From: Diplocarpon mali
Taxonomy: Eukaryota > Ascomycota > Leotiomycetes > Helotiales > Drepanopezizaceae
NCBI GenBank assembly: GCA_024741835.1
Contig: JAENRP010000089.1
Coordinates: 1 to 64,000, forward strand
Reading direction: 5' to 3'
DNA length: 64,000 nucleotides
Of the stretch, positions 39,201 through 51,067 are shown piece after piece. Both the position numbers and the translations under genes were made by a program. Every line of letters starts with the position of its first letter. Position 1 is the first letter of the stretch. Under the pieces are notes generated by a model. The model searched no databases and was not told the origin of the DNA. It was given only the letters and a program-made list of their open reading frames with translations.

Positions 39201-40535
39201 AAGGAACATGATTTTGGCAAACAAGTTGTCATTAGTCAGCATACGCAAAGCACCTACACGCCATCATTCGCAGTCGCCAAGATGCTAGGCCTCAACGGCC
39301 TCGTCCTCAGCAAAATTATGTCATCTTTCTCCGTTTCGGCACTCGGCTTACCCCGTCTCAACCTTGGTCTTAACTTGAAGTTTGAGGCAAAAAAGCTCAA
39401 GGTCCTAGGCTATTCGCGGAAGAATGATAAGGGCTGGGAGTTCAGTAACAAAGCAATCGAGCTTCTTAGCTCGTATATGACTAAGTTTCCCGAATTCTTC
39501 GCCGGTATTCAACGCAACCCCCATGCGAACGAGTACGAAGCTACAGATTTTTACCCCAAGGAGATTGCGGGGACAAAGATCAAGGAGATCGTGGCCTTCT
39601 TAAAGTCGATCGAGTCCAAGAACTTTGAGAAGGTTCCTCTGGATGCAGAGCAGCTCGATTCTGATGCCGTCATGGCTATCGAGAAAGCCTCCGATCACGC
39701 ACTGGCAAATGGTCCTGGGGTCGAAGCCAAGAGGATGAAAGGCGTTCCCCGAAATGCACTGATGAAGCCTTCGGATGCGGAACACCGCTTGGGAAATCAG
39801 AAGTTCGCATTGGGCGACCGCGTGGTCTACGTACAAGACTCTGGCCGGGTACCGATTGGAGGCCGTGGAGTTGTCGTTGGCATCTCTCGCACACCAAGAA
39901 CTGTGCTCTTGGATGTCTTGTTCGATGTTACTTTCATGAGTGGCACCACTCTTGGCGAGCGCTGTTCCCCTTTCCGTGGATCGACTGTTCCAGTTGCCTC
40001 GGTGCTCAACCTCAGCAACAAACAGGTCATTGCTGGATCGAAGGCTGCAGCTGACCGGCGGCCTGTCTCCACAAGTACACCGTTGGTTATCAACGGTGGC
40101 TACGGGGCTCCAGCTGGACCAGGTGGTCGAGGTCAGCTGCGTGAAGCCAGTATGCCGGGCCCCTTGAGAGGCTCGTTCCGCGGGGCTGTTTCTGGTCAGC
40201 AGAATGGTTTTCAGAGAGGAAATGGGTCCGCACCAAGAGGCAGAGGTCGTGGGGGCTTCTCAGATGTCAGCAGCAATGATCCATACATGGCTAGCATCGC
40301 CTTGAGAGGCGGCCCGCCGAACAGTGGTGGCCGGGGCGGTAGAGGAGGAACAGTGAATGGCAATGGTTTCCGTGGCGGGAGAGGCGGTGCATCCCCTGCT
40401 CAATCATATAACGCCGTCCCCCCACCCGCAAGCATCGATGCGCGAGGACGGGGAGGCGGTCGTGGCCGAGGAAGTAGAGGGCGCGGCGGGCCACCCCGAG
40501 GACGTTCTGGACCTCCTGTCGCTCAAGCACAGTAA
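36253..40535 (+). CDS. XRN1: Xrn1, cytoplasmic 5'-3' exoribonuclease
   Basis: Three exons (36253-36658, 36704-37978, 38035-40535) give 1393 residues, the length of fungal Xrn1 rather than the shorter nuclear Rat1. The N-terminus begins MGVPKFFRWMSERYPAISQ. The acidic catalytic core shows CLYLDMNGIIHNC, AIDGVAPRAKMNQQRARRF, GEGEHKIMEYIR, YGLDADLIMLGL and FFVGNDFLPNLPNLHI. The conserved WVLHYYYRGVVSWPWYYQY and the C-terminal beta-barrel region follow. The tail (about 1280-1390) is an RGG/Gly-rich low-complexity stretch that could mediate P-body or RNA binding. The enzyme degrades decapped mRNA. Intron 1 is only 45 nt, in frame and without stops; its removal restores ITPG-TAFM. Intron 2 has a CTAAC branch point and joins PMIS to DVIKGLN. 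Confidence 0.96.
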
Positions 40536-41196
40536 ATCATCAACGCAGAATCGATAGATTTACTTTCTGATTCAGGGCGACACAGGCGAAGGAATTGGAT
40601 GATCTCGACGAATCTGGCCCAGCAATCATGATTGACGAATAGTCACGAAACTGATTGCGAGTCTAACTGCGTACTGCGCCTTTTTTTTGTATGATGAGTC
40701 GATGGCTATACGCGCTAATGATTCTGAGTTACAAGGGGATGTACCGGCGACAGCTTAAACGCATGCAGATACTCGTGCATTTAGGAATGGATGCGATGGG
40801 AGACGATGTGAAGGCTGTTTAGGCACGGTAGATACTCACCTCTCTGGATAGATAGGTGATAATTGCACTATTTCAGCCTGTGACGCTCCCTTGCTATGTT
40901 ATGTTCTTATTGTGCTTTGCTATGCCTCTAGGTACCTGCTCAAGTTTTTCTAACGTTATCCCTGATGACGAGCACACTCTTGACGTATCCTTCAGCCGGG
41001 CAAGCACGTTTTATTTTTGTTTCTCCACAAATCACCGAGACGAGTACCTGGTTCTCATGAATATCCATTTTCCATGTCCACTTGTTCGTTACCCTTAGAT
41101 CGGCCCGAGACCAAGCTTTAACATGACCGCTAATTTCTACCAGCTACCCTATAGCCGTGGTTGTACAAGATCACAACAGATCGTACAAAGCAACAA
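40536..41196. other. Intergenic, 3' flank of XRN1
   Basis: No gene is seen. The first part is the XRN1 3' UTR; the ORF at 40856-41098 has no recognisable features. Confidence 0.5.
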
Positions 41197-42265
41197 TCAA
41201 TGCGCAAATCTGAAATTGAGCCGCTTGGCCCCCTCATCCTTGGTAGTGGCGACATAGTTCTCCTGCTCCTGAGCGCTCATCGCGTTCCAGACAACATCAC
41301 GCTTCGCGTTGTGCCAGATGTCGTAGTACTTCACCAGGTGGAAGAGCAGGATATTGAAAGAGCAGATGCTAAGCAAGATCTCGTTGCCTCTTACATCTGA
41401 AGGTGGGGGAGTGTTAGCTGAGAATGGTTGCACGTGGGGAACTCAGTAAATCGCAAGAGACGAGGGACAGAGCGGAGAGAAGAAGAAGGCAAGACATGGG
41501 AAGCCGTAGTGGGCGAAGGGGGCTGGGAAGCGTACAGAGACGCATGTCATCCTCGCGGTAGATGTTGGTCGACAGCAGCTCAGGACTGTCCAGAACCACC
41601 CGAGGCGGTTCGGAAGCTCGTTGCTCTTATACCAGTATGTCAGGGACAAGACAACATCAGGCTATGGAAAAAGTCAAAGCCTTGATTCCTCCCGTAGAAG
41701 GTGAAGAGTGAGCAACGCGTACGATGAGGCCGCCGACTGCTCATACACTTAGCCAGCGTTGTCTCGAGTGCTTTGGGGACCATGGACGAGCAAGGACAGG
41801 CTCCGGGTGCTGAGAAGACCTAGGATACGACGAACTGCAAAGTAGCCATTCTTGCCGGTCAGCGCAACTTGACAAGCGGCAGTGATGGACCAGGCGAAGA
41901 TGAGGAACGGAATCCACCCGCGTGTTTTCGGTAGTCATCGGCATATGCGCACAAGCATGAGCAAGAGCTGAGCGCAGCATGACCTACCGCTCTGGCCCGA
42001 CTTTCTTGGAAACAGGTCTCGAAGGCAGTTCGGCTGCCAGAATAGGGGCGAGGAAGATTGTCTGGCCGTAATTGAAGCCGTTGGTGTCCATGCCGAGTTC
42101 TGGGGGCATGTTGTCCGTGATGGCTGGAGGCCGGTTAGTCGTCTGGAGTGTCAGGATTTGTGGCTTCTTATATACACATACCTCGATTGACGTTCCGCCT
42201 GTTGAAACCAAGGGCCATGAACATCATCCACGCCCAGGTGATGATTCGACGGTCAATATACGCTC
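41197..42265 (-). pseudogene. MFS transporter of the anion:cation symporter (Dal5-like) family, internally deleted
   Basis: Minus-strand exons carry pieces of one transporter: RRIITWAWMMFMALGFNRRN (near 42240), then ITDNMPPELGMDTNGFNYGQ, ILAAELPSRPVSKKVGPER, GWIPFLIFAWSITAACQVAL and YWYKSNELPNRLGWFWTVLS (near 41640). The last piece jumps straight to the family's C-terminal tail (WNAMSAQEQENYVATTKDEG, KRLNFRFAH, stop at 41197). In intact members the tail lies several transmembrane helices farther on, so roughly the second half of the protein is missing. Several frame changes and a lost 5' end add to the damage. Dal5-like permeases take up allantoate, nicotinate, pantothenate or similar anions; the original substrate is unknown. 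Confidence 0.75.
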
Positions 42266-43255
42266 AGGTCCAAGGTTAGCCCAACTGATTTTTGTCTTCA
42301 TCTTCTTCCTCCTCCTCCTCTTGACTAATGTGAAAATGCTACGATGCTGCGATTTCTTATGATTTACACTTGATTGCAGTCTTCGAACACATGATATTTA
42401 TTTCTTGATTTCGTAAATACATATTGAAACACTCTTTCGCTTTTGTCGATATTCAAGAGCATAATTTTTCAGTATCGGATACCGTCAACTTTTGGTTCTA
42501 CACAAGTTTCAGTACAAGCAGGTGTTGAGCGTATTACATCTTCATTGAGTTCACGCCCCCCCGCTTCCCACCCCCTTGCAGCTGACAGGTTACAGTAACA
42601 TACCTCTGTACCTCCGTAGCCATCTAGCTTTTGCCCATGCTCGCTAGACATATATTCGGAGGGACTTTCGCTTAGTTTTTTTTCTTTGATCAGAGCCAGG
42701 AGAGGTGCTCAATCACGCTGCCTCACCCTTTTGGTTGAGAGTCTTGGGGTATGTGTCAAGCGATCACACTATGTCTGCGATTATGTCGAGATCCTGCTGG
42801 GGTCCAGCCCAGAGAGGCATTGAATGATCATACCTATGATTGGGTGGAGATGAGGTAACCTTCGAGACGGTGTAAATACAAAGTATTGGTTTCTCGCAGC
42901 TGGAATAGGAGCGACCAACGCTTGTGGGAGGGATGGTGATGATGGCTGAAACGTGGCGGGCTTCATCAGTAAAAATACATTGCCGCTCTGGCCTTCTGGC
43001 TCCTATATCCTCGTTCCGAGAAAAGCTTGTGTTGGATATTGTGAGCTCATCGGGTGCCGCTGGGGTTGTGGCTGGGTTGGACTGACAGCTGCGAGGTCGA
43101 TCGAACAGGTCTAAAAGACGAGTATCTCAAGGTGTATCAATTTCAAGCTAACCTGGGATTTAACGATAGAATGCTTCATCACACCCTCTTTTCCGATAGG
43201 CTTTCATGAGCACCGTATGCGACATTGTTGGGATTGTTGAGAATAAAGTAATAGC
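42266..43255. other. Intergenic with a CTC-rich tract
   Basis: No gene is supported. A short (CTT/CCT)n polypyrimidine run lies near 42300-42322. The rest has only short frames. Confidence 0.45.
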
Positions 43256-45504
43256 TCAAAGCCACCACTGCAGGCCCAAGTTCGTCCGTTCAATGAACTC
43301 CGCTCCGTCTCCTTGAGCATTCAGAAACATGGACTGAACATCTGAGAAAAGGTCTGAGTGCTGCAGCATTTTCTCGGGTTCCGACGCATTTAGAACCGGT
43401 GCATATATCCCGTCTATAGCTGCCAAGCATAGTTCAGCCAGACGACTACTGTCCGCCACACCCAAAAACAGATTCATGGTGATGCGGAGATTATCATGCC
43501 ATGAAGTTGCAGAGGGAGACGTGGACATTGTGATGAGGAAGATGATGGGAATAAGACTTGTCTGGAAGATGAAGTAGCCAAGATGTATTAGCACAATGAA
43601 AAAAAGTGGAGGAAGACCTACAGCCTGTCCTGATTAGCGAGTCGTGAGGATGCGTTCTCGGCCATGAACTATGATACACTACCAATATTCTTCCTCGCAC
43701 TCTGTAAGCAAATGACCGGCGATTTTCTCTCTCTGGATCCATTGCCAATATCACCCTGATCGACCTTCCAGATAAGAGTAGCCAATCGTTATACTGTAGG
43801 GCGGAAGGGGATCATTCGCAGATTCCAGACACTCCAGGGGAGGCGGTAGCGAGGAAGAACGTAAGCTTGGTGTTTACGAGGTTCCAGGATGTCGTGCTGA
43901 TCGTAAGCTGAGACGAACTGTCAAGACAATCGAAGGCCAAAATATTCCTTAGGTGTTGGTGGCGGAGTAAAGATGAGGCGATGGTAGAGATTATTAGTGG
44001 CCGGGTGAAGAGCGGATTGTGCTACGAGACCGGAATACCAGATGGGACCAGAATTCTCCCGAGGGAGGGAGATCGTCGTGGCATTCAACTCCTGTATTTG
44101 CTTGTGAGCGATATATGCATCAAGTTTTGCCCAGTCAGGGAAACCTCTTCGTGAATGTTGAGGACTTGCTTGGGATCCAAGATAGTCAGCTCTAGCAGGA
44201 GAACAGGACGACGGTACTTGATTCTCCCGAGTCGAGGATATAGAATATCCGCCAGACGCGTCTCTTCATCTCGCGCTGGACAAGACTTTCTTCTTTTCAG
44301 GAACTCCATTAGCCGACGCAGACTTAACGCCATTCTGACAGCGAGGTCAAGGTAATCCCACCCAGTATTGGGCCTATTCTTTCTCTGTGTATAGTTGCTA
44401 AGCAGTAGCAACGCTTGTGCTAGAGCCAGTTTGCCTGCTTCAAATACAGAGGCATCGCCCGGCTAGAGCGCATCTACTTCATGGTAGAAAGTGTCGTCTA
44501 GAACGGGATATTCATCCACAATACACCATGACCGGATTGCTAGCACAGCGTTGAGCAGAATCGGCCACGTCTTGCCCTTGGGCCTTGGATAATCACCCAA
44601 GCACTGTATCTCGAATGTACCCTCGTGGAGGACAGGACATGCCGTATGAGAATGAAGAACGCATCGATAAGTATAAGTTCAGGTATGCCAGTCTACGGGG
44701 CGGCCAGATAATGGATTTTGAAGAGCGACGCGTTGTTGAAAATCCCGAGTAATGGCTGACTCGAGGAATAGATTCCAGGATTGCAGTTGAGCAGGAGTCG
44801 TAGTGGCATCACACTCGACGACGTAGCATTTAAGCCTGAAGATCAACCACCCAGCTGCTCGGGGCTTATCACGTGCACCTACCTAAGTAGCCATTGCCCC
44901 AAGGCTTGATAGACAGCGCCGTCGCTCCATCAGATAGACCGGTGAGAGTTCTCTCCGCGCAGTCCAAGCCATCCACCTGCAGGGGCAGCATCTGCTCAGG
45001 AGCTGAAGACCTGCTCTCTCGAGTCTCATCACGTGCTAAGTATAATACCTGCTGTGCTTGTCTTGACTCGAAGTTGTCACGATCGGGATTTTCTTGAGAA
45101 GATTCTTCCGGTGGCAGCTCGATCAGAGTGTTGAGATCAATATCTGGAAGCAGGTCGCGGAAGGCTGCTTCAAAGTTTGCGGATTCGGGCTCCAGGTGCA
45201 GCGAGATTCCTAGAGGCGAGTCTATCACGGATTGCCGTCGTGTCAAAGGCGTTCTCTCCAAACGCATGTCGTCCCTGGGCGCGCGCAGCCGGCACGAGAA
45301 TGGCGCTCTTTCGTGCACTGGTATCATGTTAGCCAGAGCACAATCATACTGTGTAGAGCTCAAGAATACTCGCGCAGCTTGACCTTGCGAACTCTGTACC
45401 CATTGCACGTCGAGCCAGTCAGCAACAATCCGAAACAGGTTCGTTCCACTCGATGGCATAGAGTGATTGCATCCGGCGAGCTTTGGGGCCTCTGCACGAG
45501 TCAT
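43256..45504 (-). pseudogene. Decayed fungal-specific (Zn2Cys6-type) transcription factor
   Basis: Minus-strand coding pieces follow the order of the fungal-specific transcription-factor domain. First come an acidic linker (45504-44890; PLGISLHLEPESANFEAAFR and NGYLG before a GTAGGT donor), then CPVLHEGTFEIQ and GKTWPILLNAVLAIRSWCIV. A TAG at 44463-44465 interrupts just before SVFEAGKLALAQALLLLSNY and NTGWDYLDLAVRMALSL. A RRPVLLLELTILDP piece and a C-terminal region (43594-43256) follow. The frame also shifts near 44680. No N-terminal Zn2Cys6 cluster (six cysteines in the usual spacing) is visible upstream of 45504, so the DNA-binding half is absent. It sits beside the broken transporter and may once have regulated it. 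Confidence 0.65.
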
Positions 45505-45989
45505 GCCACAAGATCTTTACCGTCAAGACTAGATTCAAGAACGAAATAAGATGTCAAAAGCTGCGCTCGAAACCGGGCCGTTGAGAGGAGGGTGATGATC
45601 CTTGCAAACCGAACCCTCTCGCTTACCGGTAGCATTAGGACGGGATGACTACTGTTAGAATAAACAAGGATTGTGCTTATGTAATCGTACCTTGTTTATT
45701 ACTCCTGCAGCTCCATAGAACTCAGAATCTACACCTTTAGATTCTGTCAAATACAATGGTGGAATCGCAGGGCCAGACCAGAGCTACGGTGATCGAATTC
45801 TCCGAGAAGCTGAAATGACTATTGATTCTCCGTAGACTAGATCTAATGAAAATACTTGACATGTCGTATCATTATCACATCCGATCAATAACTTCGCAAT
45901 GCCCATCCGAGGAAAGTCTGGCCAAGAAAAAGCCACCCGGTTTCTGCAAGCGAACTTATACCGTAAATCTCAGTATTCTGGCCTTCGGC
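45505..45989. other. Intergenic
   Basis: No gene is supported; the plus-strand ORF at 45822-46004 has no recognisable features. Confidence 0.5.
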
Positions 45990-47644
45990 TTATCTCTTAG
46001 TTGAAGTGAGAACAACGCTGCTCTTCGTAGCACTCTGATCTGAATCATTTCCCCCGGGATTTCCAACGGGTTCGTAAATGGAGCCGTGCTGTAGGGAAAG
46101 CCTCGTCAGCTCATGTAAATATGCTTGCTAAGCGAGGCAGGAGATGCTGACCTGTTCACCGATCTTTCTGCAGTATGATCTGCCGGCGCTCCCATCCCAA
46201 ACATACTCATATCCTGCTAGCTGACGTTCGGAAGTAATCGAGTTTCCAGTCATCCGCTCTACTAATGCGACTTGCCACTCCAGCATGTCGAAGGGCATTC
46301 TCTCGACTTCTTTGTGGCGCTTGTCGAGCTTAGTCCGGACTAGGTCGTAGACATCTACTACAATCATAGCAGCAAGTATGATGAAGAGAACCAAGGTGAC
46401 AATGTAGACGGTGTTGTAGATGCGAGTACTTTCGAGTAAGCACCCGTAAGTCGCACCGGCGTTGTAGCTCTTAGCTACGTCTGCAACATGATCGTCATGG
46501 TTTCCACTGCCAGAAAGCATAGACATTGCGTTCAAAACCTTTGTGAGTTGCAAGGGGTATTCCGTTCGGGGCTTGTCCTTGACGAATCCAAACATCGGGG
46601 CCGCCCATTCTGCATAGGTATCGAAAATCGTGGAATTCCCGGTCGCATTACCGGCAGGCCATGATGCTGCTATCCAGTTGCTGAGAGAGATTTGCTTACA
46701 CTCTATATTGACAACAGCCGCTGTCTCCAGTACGCGACCGTTTGTACTAGCTGGGTTCGAGATCATGGCTCTGACGTTGGTTGTGTTTGATTGTGGGTCT
46801 CCGGAGGGGCCCCAGGCCATAAAGCCGCTGAAGTAACCATTCGATGGCGTGTACTCCCCTCTCCAATAGCTGCCTCTTGTGACTCTGAGGAATTCCTGTC
46901 GACCGAGGAAGTCTTCCAACAGTTTGGGGGCCCACTAAACCGACAGAATGAGCAACTTTTCGGGGTTTGTGGCGAGACTAAATAGAAAGCCGCTTCTTGA
47001 GACGCGACTGAGAAGCAAAATATAACGAAAGTGCTCGAGAGATTCAGTGATCTTACCTCTTCGGGTTCAATCGCAGTATCAGCCGCTGGTTCACAACTCC
47101 AGTTGCCCACCAGGTCATTGATGGTAGGATAGAACCCCGTCAGGTCATTGTTAAGCTTCGAGTAGATTCCAATCTCTGCGTTGTTAATACGTGCGATTTC
47201 AAAAGATTGAAGAGCCAGATAGCTTCCACTCCAAGTGGAAACAGGCTGGATTGGAAAGCTATTCTGAGTCGCGACGAGCCCGCTAGTAAAGTCACAGACT
47301 CCCTGTGCCATATCTGGCACGATGCAGCTGTTGATGATATATCGGTTACCGGTGCCAAATAGCCCACTGGCAATCATGATCAGTCCTAGGTAGCCGCCAG
47401 GTATCCGCCGTAGCGTCCAGATATATGTAAAAGCCGAGCCAAGGGAAAGCCATGGTGTGAAGTGAGTAACAGGCACTGCTTTGGACTTCAAGATGTTGCG
47501 ATGGCCTTGTCGTTTGATCAGGCGGTGCCCGACGAAAGCGATGGAGAAGTTGAGCACGAGAAACAATGTAGTGAAGATATTGCTGACGGCCGCAACACTC
47601 ATATGGGTAGTTTCTCCAGAGCCCAGCCAGCCGGCGGCAGCCAT
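45990..47644 (-). CDS. Fungal integral membrane protein of unknown function
   Basis: Three exons (47644-47057, 46934-46152, 46088-45990) give 489 residues. All junctions are in phase: EPEE/WAPKLLEDFLG and KIGEQ/HGSIYEPVGN. Hydrophobic segments appear near the N-terminus (IFTTLFLVLNFSIAFVG), around residues 70-115 (WLSLGSAFTYIW; GYLGLIMIASGLFG) and near residue 380 (VYIVTLVLFIILAAMIVVDV). Between them is a long extracytosolic-looking region with several N-x-S/T sites and paired cysteines. The tail is charged. This is a recurrent architecture of uncharacterised ascomycete membrane proteins, and I know no tested function. An upstream coding frame (47737-47796) with GTAAGT...CTCCAG splicing exists, but it is preceded by a stop without a methionine, so I chose Met 47644. 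The gene is intact while its left neighbours are broken. Confidence 0.75.
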
Positions 47645-50600
47645 GTTGAGCTCTTCGAGAATGGATGATGGGGCAATGACACGTTCTGGAGAGCAAGAAG
47701 AACACTCGAAATACGTAACACTCGCAAGATGCAGCACTTACCTGATCTTTTCTCAAGGGGAAGATTGTCCGATCCTCTTATTCTGGGTCTTGGCACTGTC
47801 AGAGAGGGTGGGCAGCATCCGGGTCTCGATGGGGGCCAAAATCACATCCTGGGCCTCATATCCTCATCTACTTCGCCGCATGCCAAACAAACACCATAGT
47901 AGCGCCATATGCAAGAGGGCTTGATCTAGCTTTTCCAGGCTACATATGCTTTCTTGTGGTGTTTGTCTGGCCTGCGACGAAGTAGAAGTACAATATTTAT
48001 ATATCGTCAAGGCCAAGACGCGTTGGTTGTCAAGCCAGTCGCCTGGCCTTGACTCCAGCTACTTCATGAGTCGTGAGCGATATCTATCCTTGAGATCAAG
48101 TCCCGGCTCGAGGGATCATGTTGAAACGAAGCCGCTCAAGCAGTGACATCGTGACTTCACAATCGTGGCTCTTGAGATAACGTAGGAGCAAAGCTGCTCA
48201 AGCAATGTCGTCGCGACCTCACCATCCTTTTCCCCGTCCGTCATCGAGACCGTGGCTACGCTGGTCCTCCGTCGCCTACTCTATTTTCGTCCCGTAAGGC
48301 GCAGCATGCACAATATAACTTGCTGACATGCATATAAGATTGGATGCCAATTTACACTTTGAGGTGCGTGCAGGCGCCGCGGCTGAGAAAACCTTGTCGT
48401 GATATACTCCGATTGGTGCTGTCGTACGTATAGTGACCTGTTTGAGGTTTGAGCCAAAGGCCGTTGGCACACCAGAACTTCCGCACGTTAAACGATAACT
48501 TGCTTCAATACTATTTTCATATCGTTTATAGCATTTTGAATAAACCACTTCATGAATGGTTTGCTTAGTAGCTCATAAGAGAAATCTACAAGTTGCGTTT
48601 ATCAGCTCTCTTATATATTCGTACGGGTATAAGTAAAATTAGGATATCAAGGCTGCTCGCCTAAATCAAAAATCTTTGTTGATTGCGAAAATCTACCTCT
48701 AGCAGTACCATAAAAGTGTAGTCATTGTTGCGTTGCCAATATCACTTGCACATATGAGAGAGCTGATTGAAATGTATTAGGAAAACTGTTAACCGCTGCA
48801 CAAAAACCATAATCGCGGCTTATATCTGAAGACTGATAGAGGGTTATCAGAAGGTATTCTAGGCTTATATCAAAGCAATAGGCTAGTACACAGAGCACTG
48901 AGGCTACTTAAAGAAAACATAAAAAGTAAGTCCTGCTACCTATCTCTTTTGACTTATTTTCGCTTCGGATTTCTCATCCACTTAATTCTTTTTTTATATT
49001 CTTCAAGCGATAAGCTGATTGTATTGATTTAACTGATTTTACTGATTTCGGCGCTCGGGCTCAAACTTTAAATGGGGCAATATCAGCGAGGGCTAGATGC
49101 CCCTTGGGCAGAAGCATGATGGGAGACCTCTCTTTCAAGAATATCAATAACCTATAATTGAAATGTACAAAGAATATACACAAACAAAATAATATGCACC
49201 GGCAAAGGCACCTTCTGTTCCTCGGAGTACTGTGGTTCCACGCAACTTCTTCTCAACACACGAGAGACGTGCGCTCTCTCGAGACGAAGAAGCAAATCAG
49301 TACCCTAGCATCTCCCACCTAATTTTTCTTCCCTACGTCGCGAACCAGCATGACACAAAGTATGTCACGAGGATCGCACCACAGATCTTTTCAGAAAGTA
49401 TCTGTCAAACGCTGTAGCCGGGCTCAGGATATAGAAGATCAGAGTCTACTTAATAGTGTTGCGGTGTACTGCTGGTATAGAATCAGAGGTGGATACTTGA
49501 GTTGCGGATGTACGACACTCCTCTCAACTCCCAGTCAACGGAGCTTCTCCTATCCACATACCAGCCGGGAGAGTACCATTCAGTTTGAAGGGCTTCCGAC
49601 GCAGCGGCAGACGCTGTACCAAGCCAGCCCGACGACTTTCGTTTGCCGGATCGTGGCATACGCCAGCGACCCAATACACCAGCCGTACAAAGCATTATGA
49701 TAGGCAACTAGACGATGCAAAGTAAAGTTATAGGATAAGTAAAGGAGCGAAAAGGAGCATCAGAAATGCAGGGGCACACACTGTAGTCGATATCAGCGTG
49801 GACTGCGCAGTCTGTAATTAGTATCAAGGAAAAGAAAATATGCTTTATGAATCAAATAGCAAATCGCATGACCAGATGCCGAGATCGTTTACAATGCCCC
49901 ATCGTTGAGGAATCGAAGACTTTTGAGTGCCTTGTAGTGACGCGTGCATCTTGCTATCACAAAGCATACATAGGTATTCGAGATACAGTATGAACAGAAC
50001 CGCAAATGAATTCTTAATAAGAGGCTGCGACTGCGTTAAACTAAGATAAAACGCCTTTGACCCAAGCATTTCAGCTCTGAAGTCACGGCACATCTAACCC
50101 CGTGAGCGAGCTAAAGGGATTGCATGGCGATGATGGTCGGAACGATTGCTCGTGAAGCTATTCTATACAATCTGATACGTATCTGGGAACGAAGGATAAT
50201 TCCTGAGTTGAAACTAACGTTTATCAGGGGAAGAAGAGATGATGCGCCTCAGAACATCGATTTGGGTTCTTCAACATGGGAGGACTTATCGTTGTGTAAA
50301 GATCGTTTTCAGATGAGAGGAAGGGTAGGGAAGGGAAAGTGAGCAGATAGAAAAATGTAGTGAAGGGGTGGGATTGTGAATGCGCGGGAGCTGGAGCGTG
50401 TGTGAAGTAAGTTATTATATGACCATGCTAGCTACATACTTCCATTGACTAGGCCCAAGGAGAGTGCCCCAGTAGCATTTGAGATGCAATCACGGATAAG
50501 CCGCAATAAATTCAACCATCGTAATGAAAGACAGGTGGAATGTGAGAAGCAATACTATCTTTTCGCTTTACAGTAAGCGTAAAGCCAGGCAAGTCAAGCG

Positions 50601-51067
50601 TGAAGAGGCCGCAGCTCAAGATAGAAGAGCTGAGGAATGTGCAATGATTCTCGAGTCTTGTAAATAGCTGCTGGAAAATCCATTCTACTGTGAAGAGCTT
50701 CATAGATATCTGGTTCACCGAAATGCTCTACTTCGGCCACTAAAATTCAGAGGCTGTATTAGGTAGCTCGAAATTTGAGCGGAAGCTAGAATGTAAATTA
50801 TCGACGGTGGCTAGGTAGTCGTAGATACCTACTCAGGTTTGAGTTATTCAAGCCAGATTCAAGTGCTGTGACGGAATAATGTGTGAATACTGACCGAAAA
50901 TGCAATGCCCCACGTTAACAAAAAAATAAATATGGTATCAAGCTTCAGGGCCCCCAACGAGTGATCGAAAAATCCTTGAAAAATGCCAGTGCGAGATCTA
51001 ATCATTTTTGCGCCCATAAAGACTAGGATAATGGCGTATAGAGCAGAAATCTCGCGGACTGGCTAGC
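47645..51067. other. Gene-poor AT-rich region
   Basis: No gene is supported. Short ORFs at 48276-48548, 49232-49707, 49845-50093, 50124-50342 and 50512-50718 have no recognisable domain or splice structure. An imperfect direct repeat sits at 48125-48235 (listed separately). The last 200 bases are probably the FPP synthase 3' UTR. Confidence 0.5.
48125..48235. repeat. Imperfect tandem repeat, unit about 62 bp
   Basis: A segment starting GCCGCTCAAGCAGTGACATC at 48131 recurs as GCTGCTCAAGCAATGTCGTC at 48193, with further matches on both sides (GTGACTTCACAATC versus GCGACCTCACCATC). Several differences between the copies are transitions. No element or gene explains it. Confidence 0.6.

Noticed and set aside
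46763..47737. 324-codon minus-strand ORF taken as a separate protein
   Set aside because: It reads through a GTAAGA...TTTAG intron; splicing joins it to the next exon in phase and the rest is intron and out-of-frame sequence.
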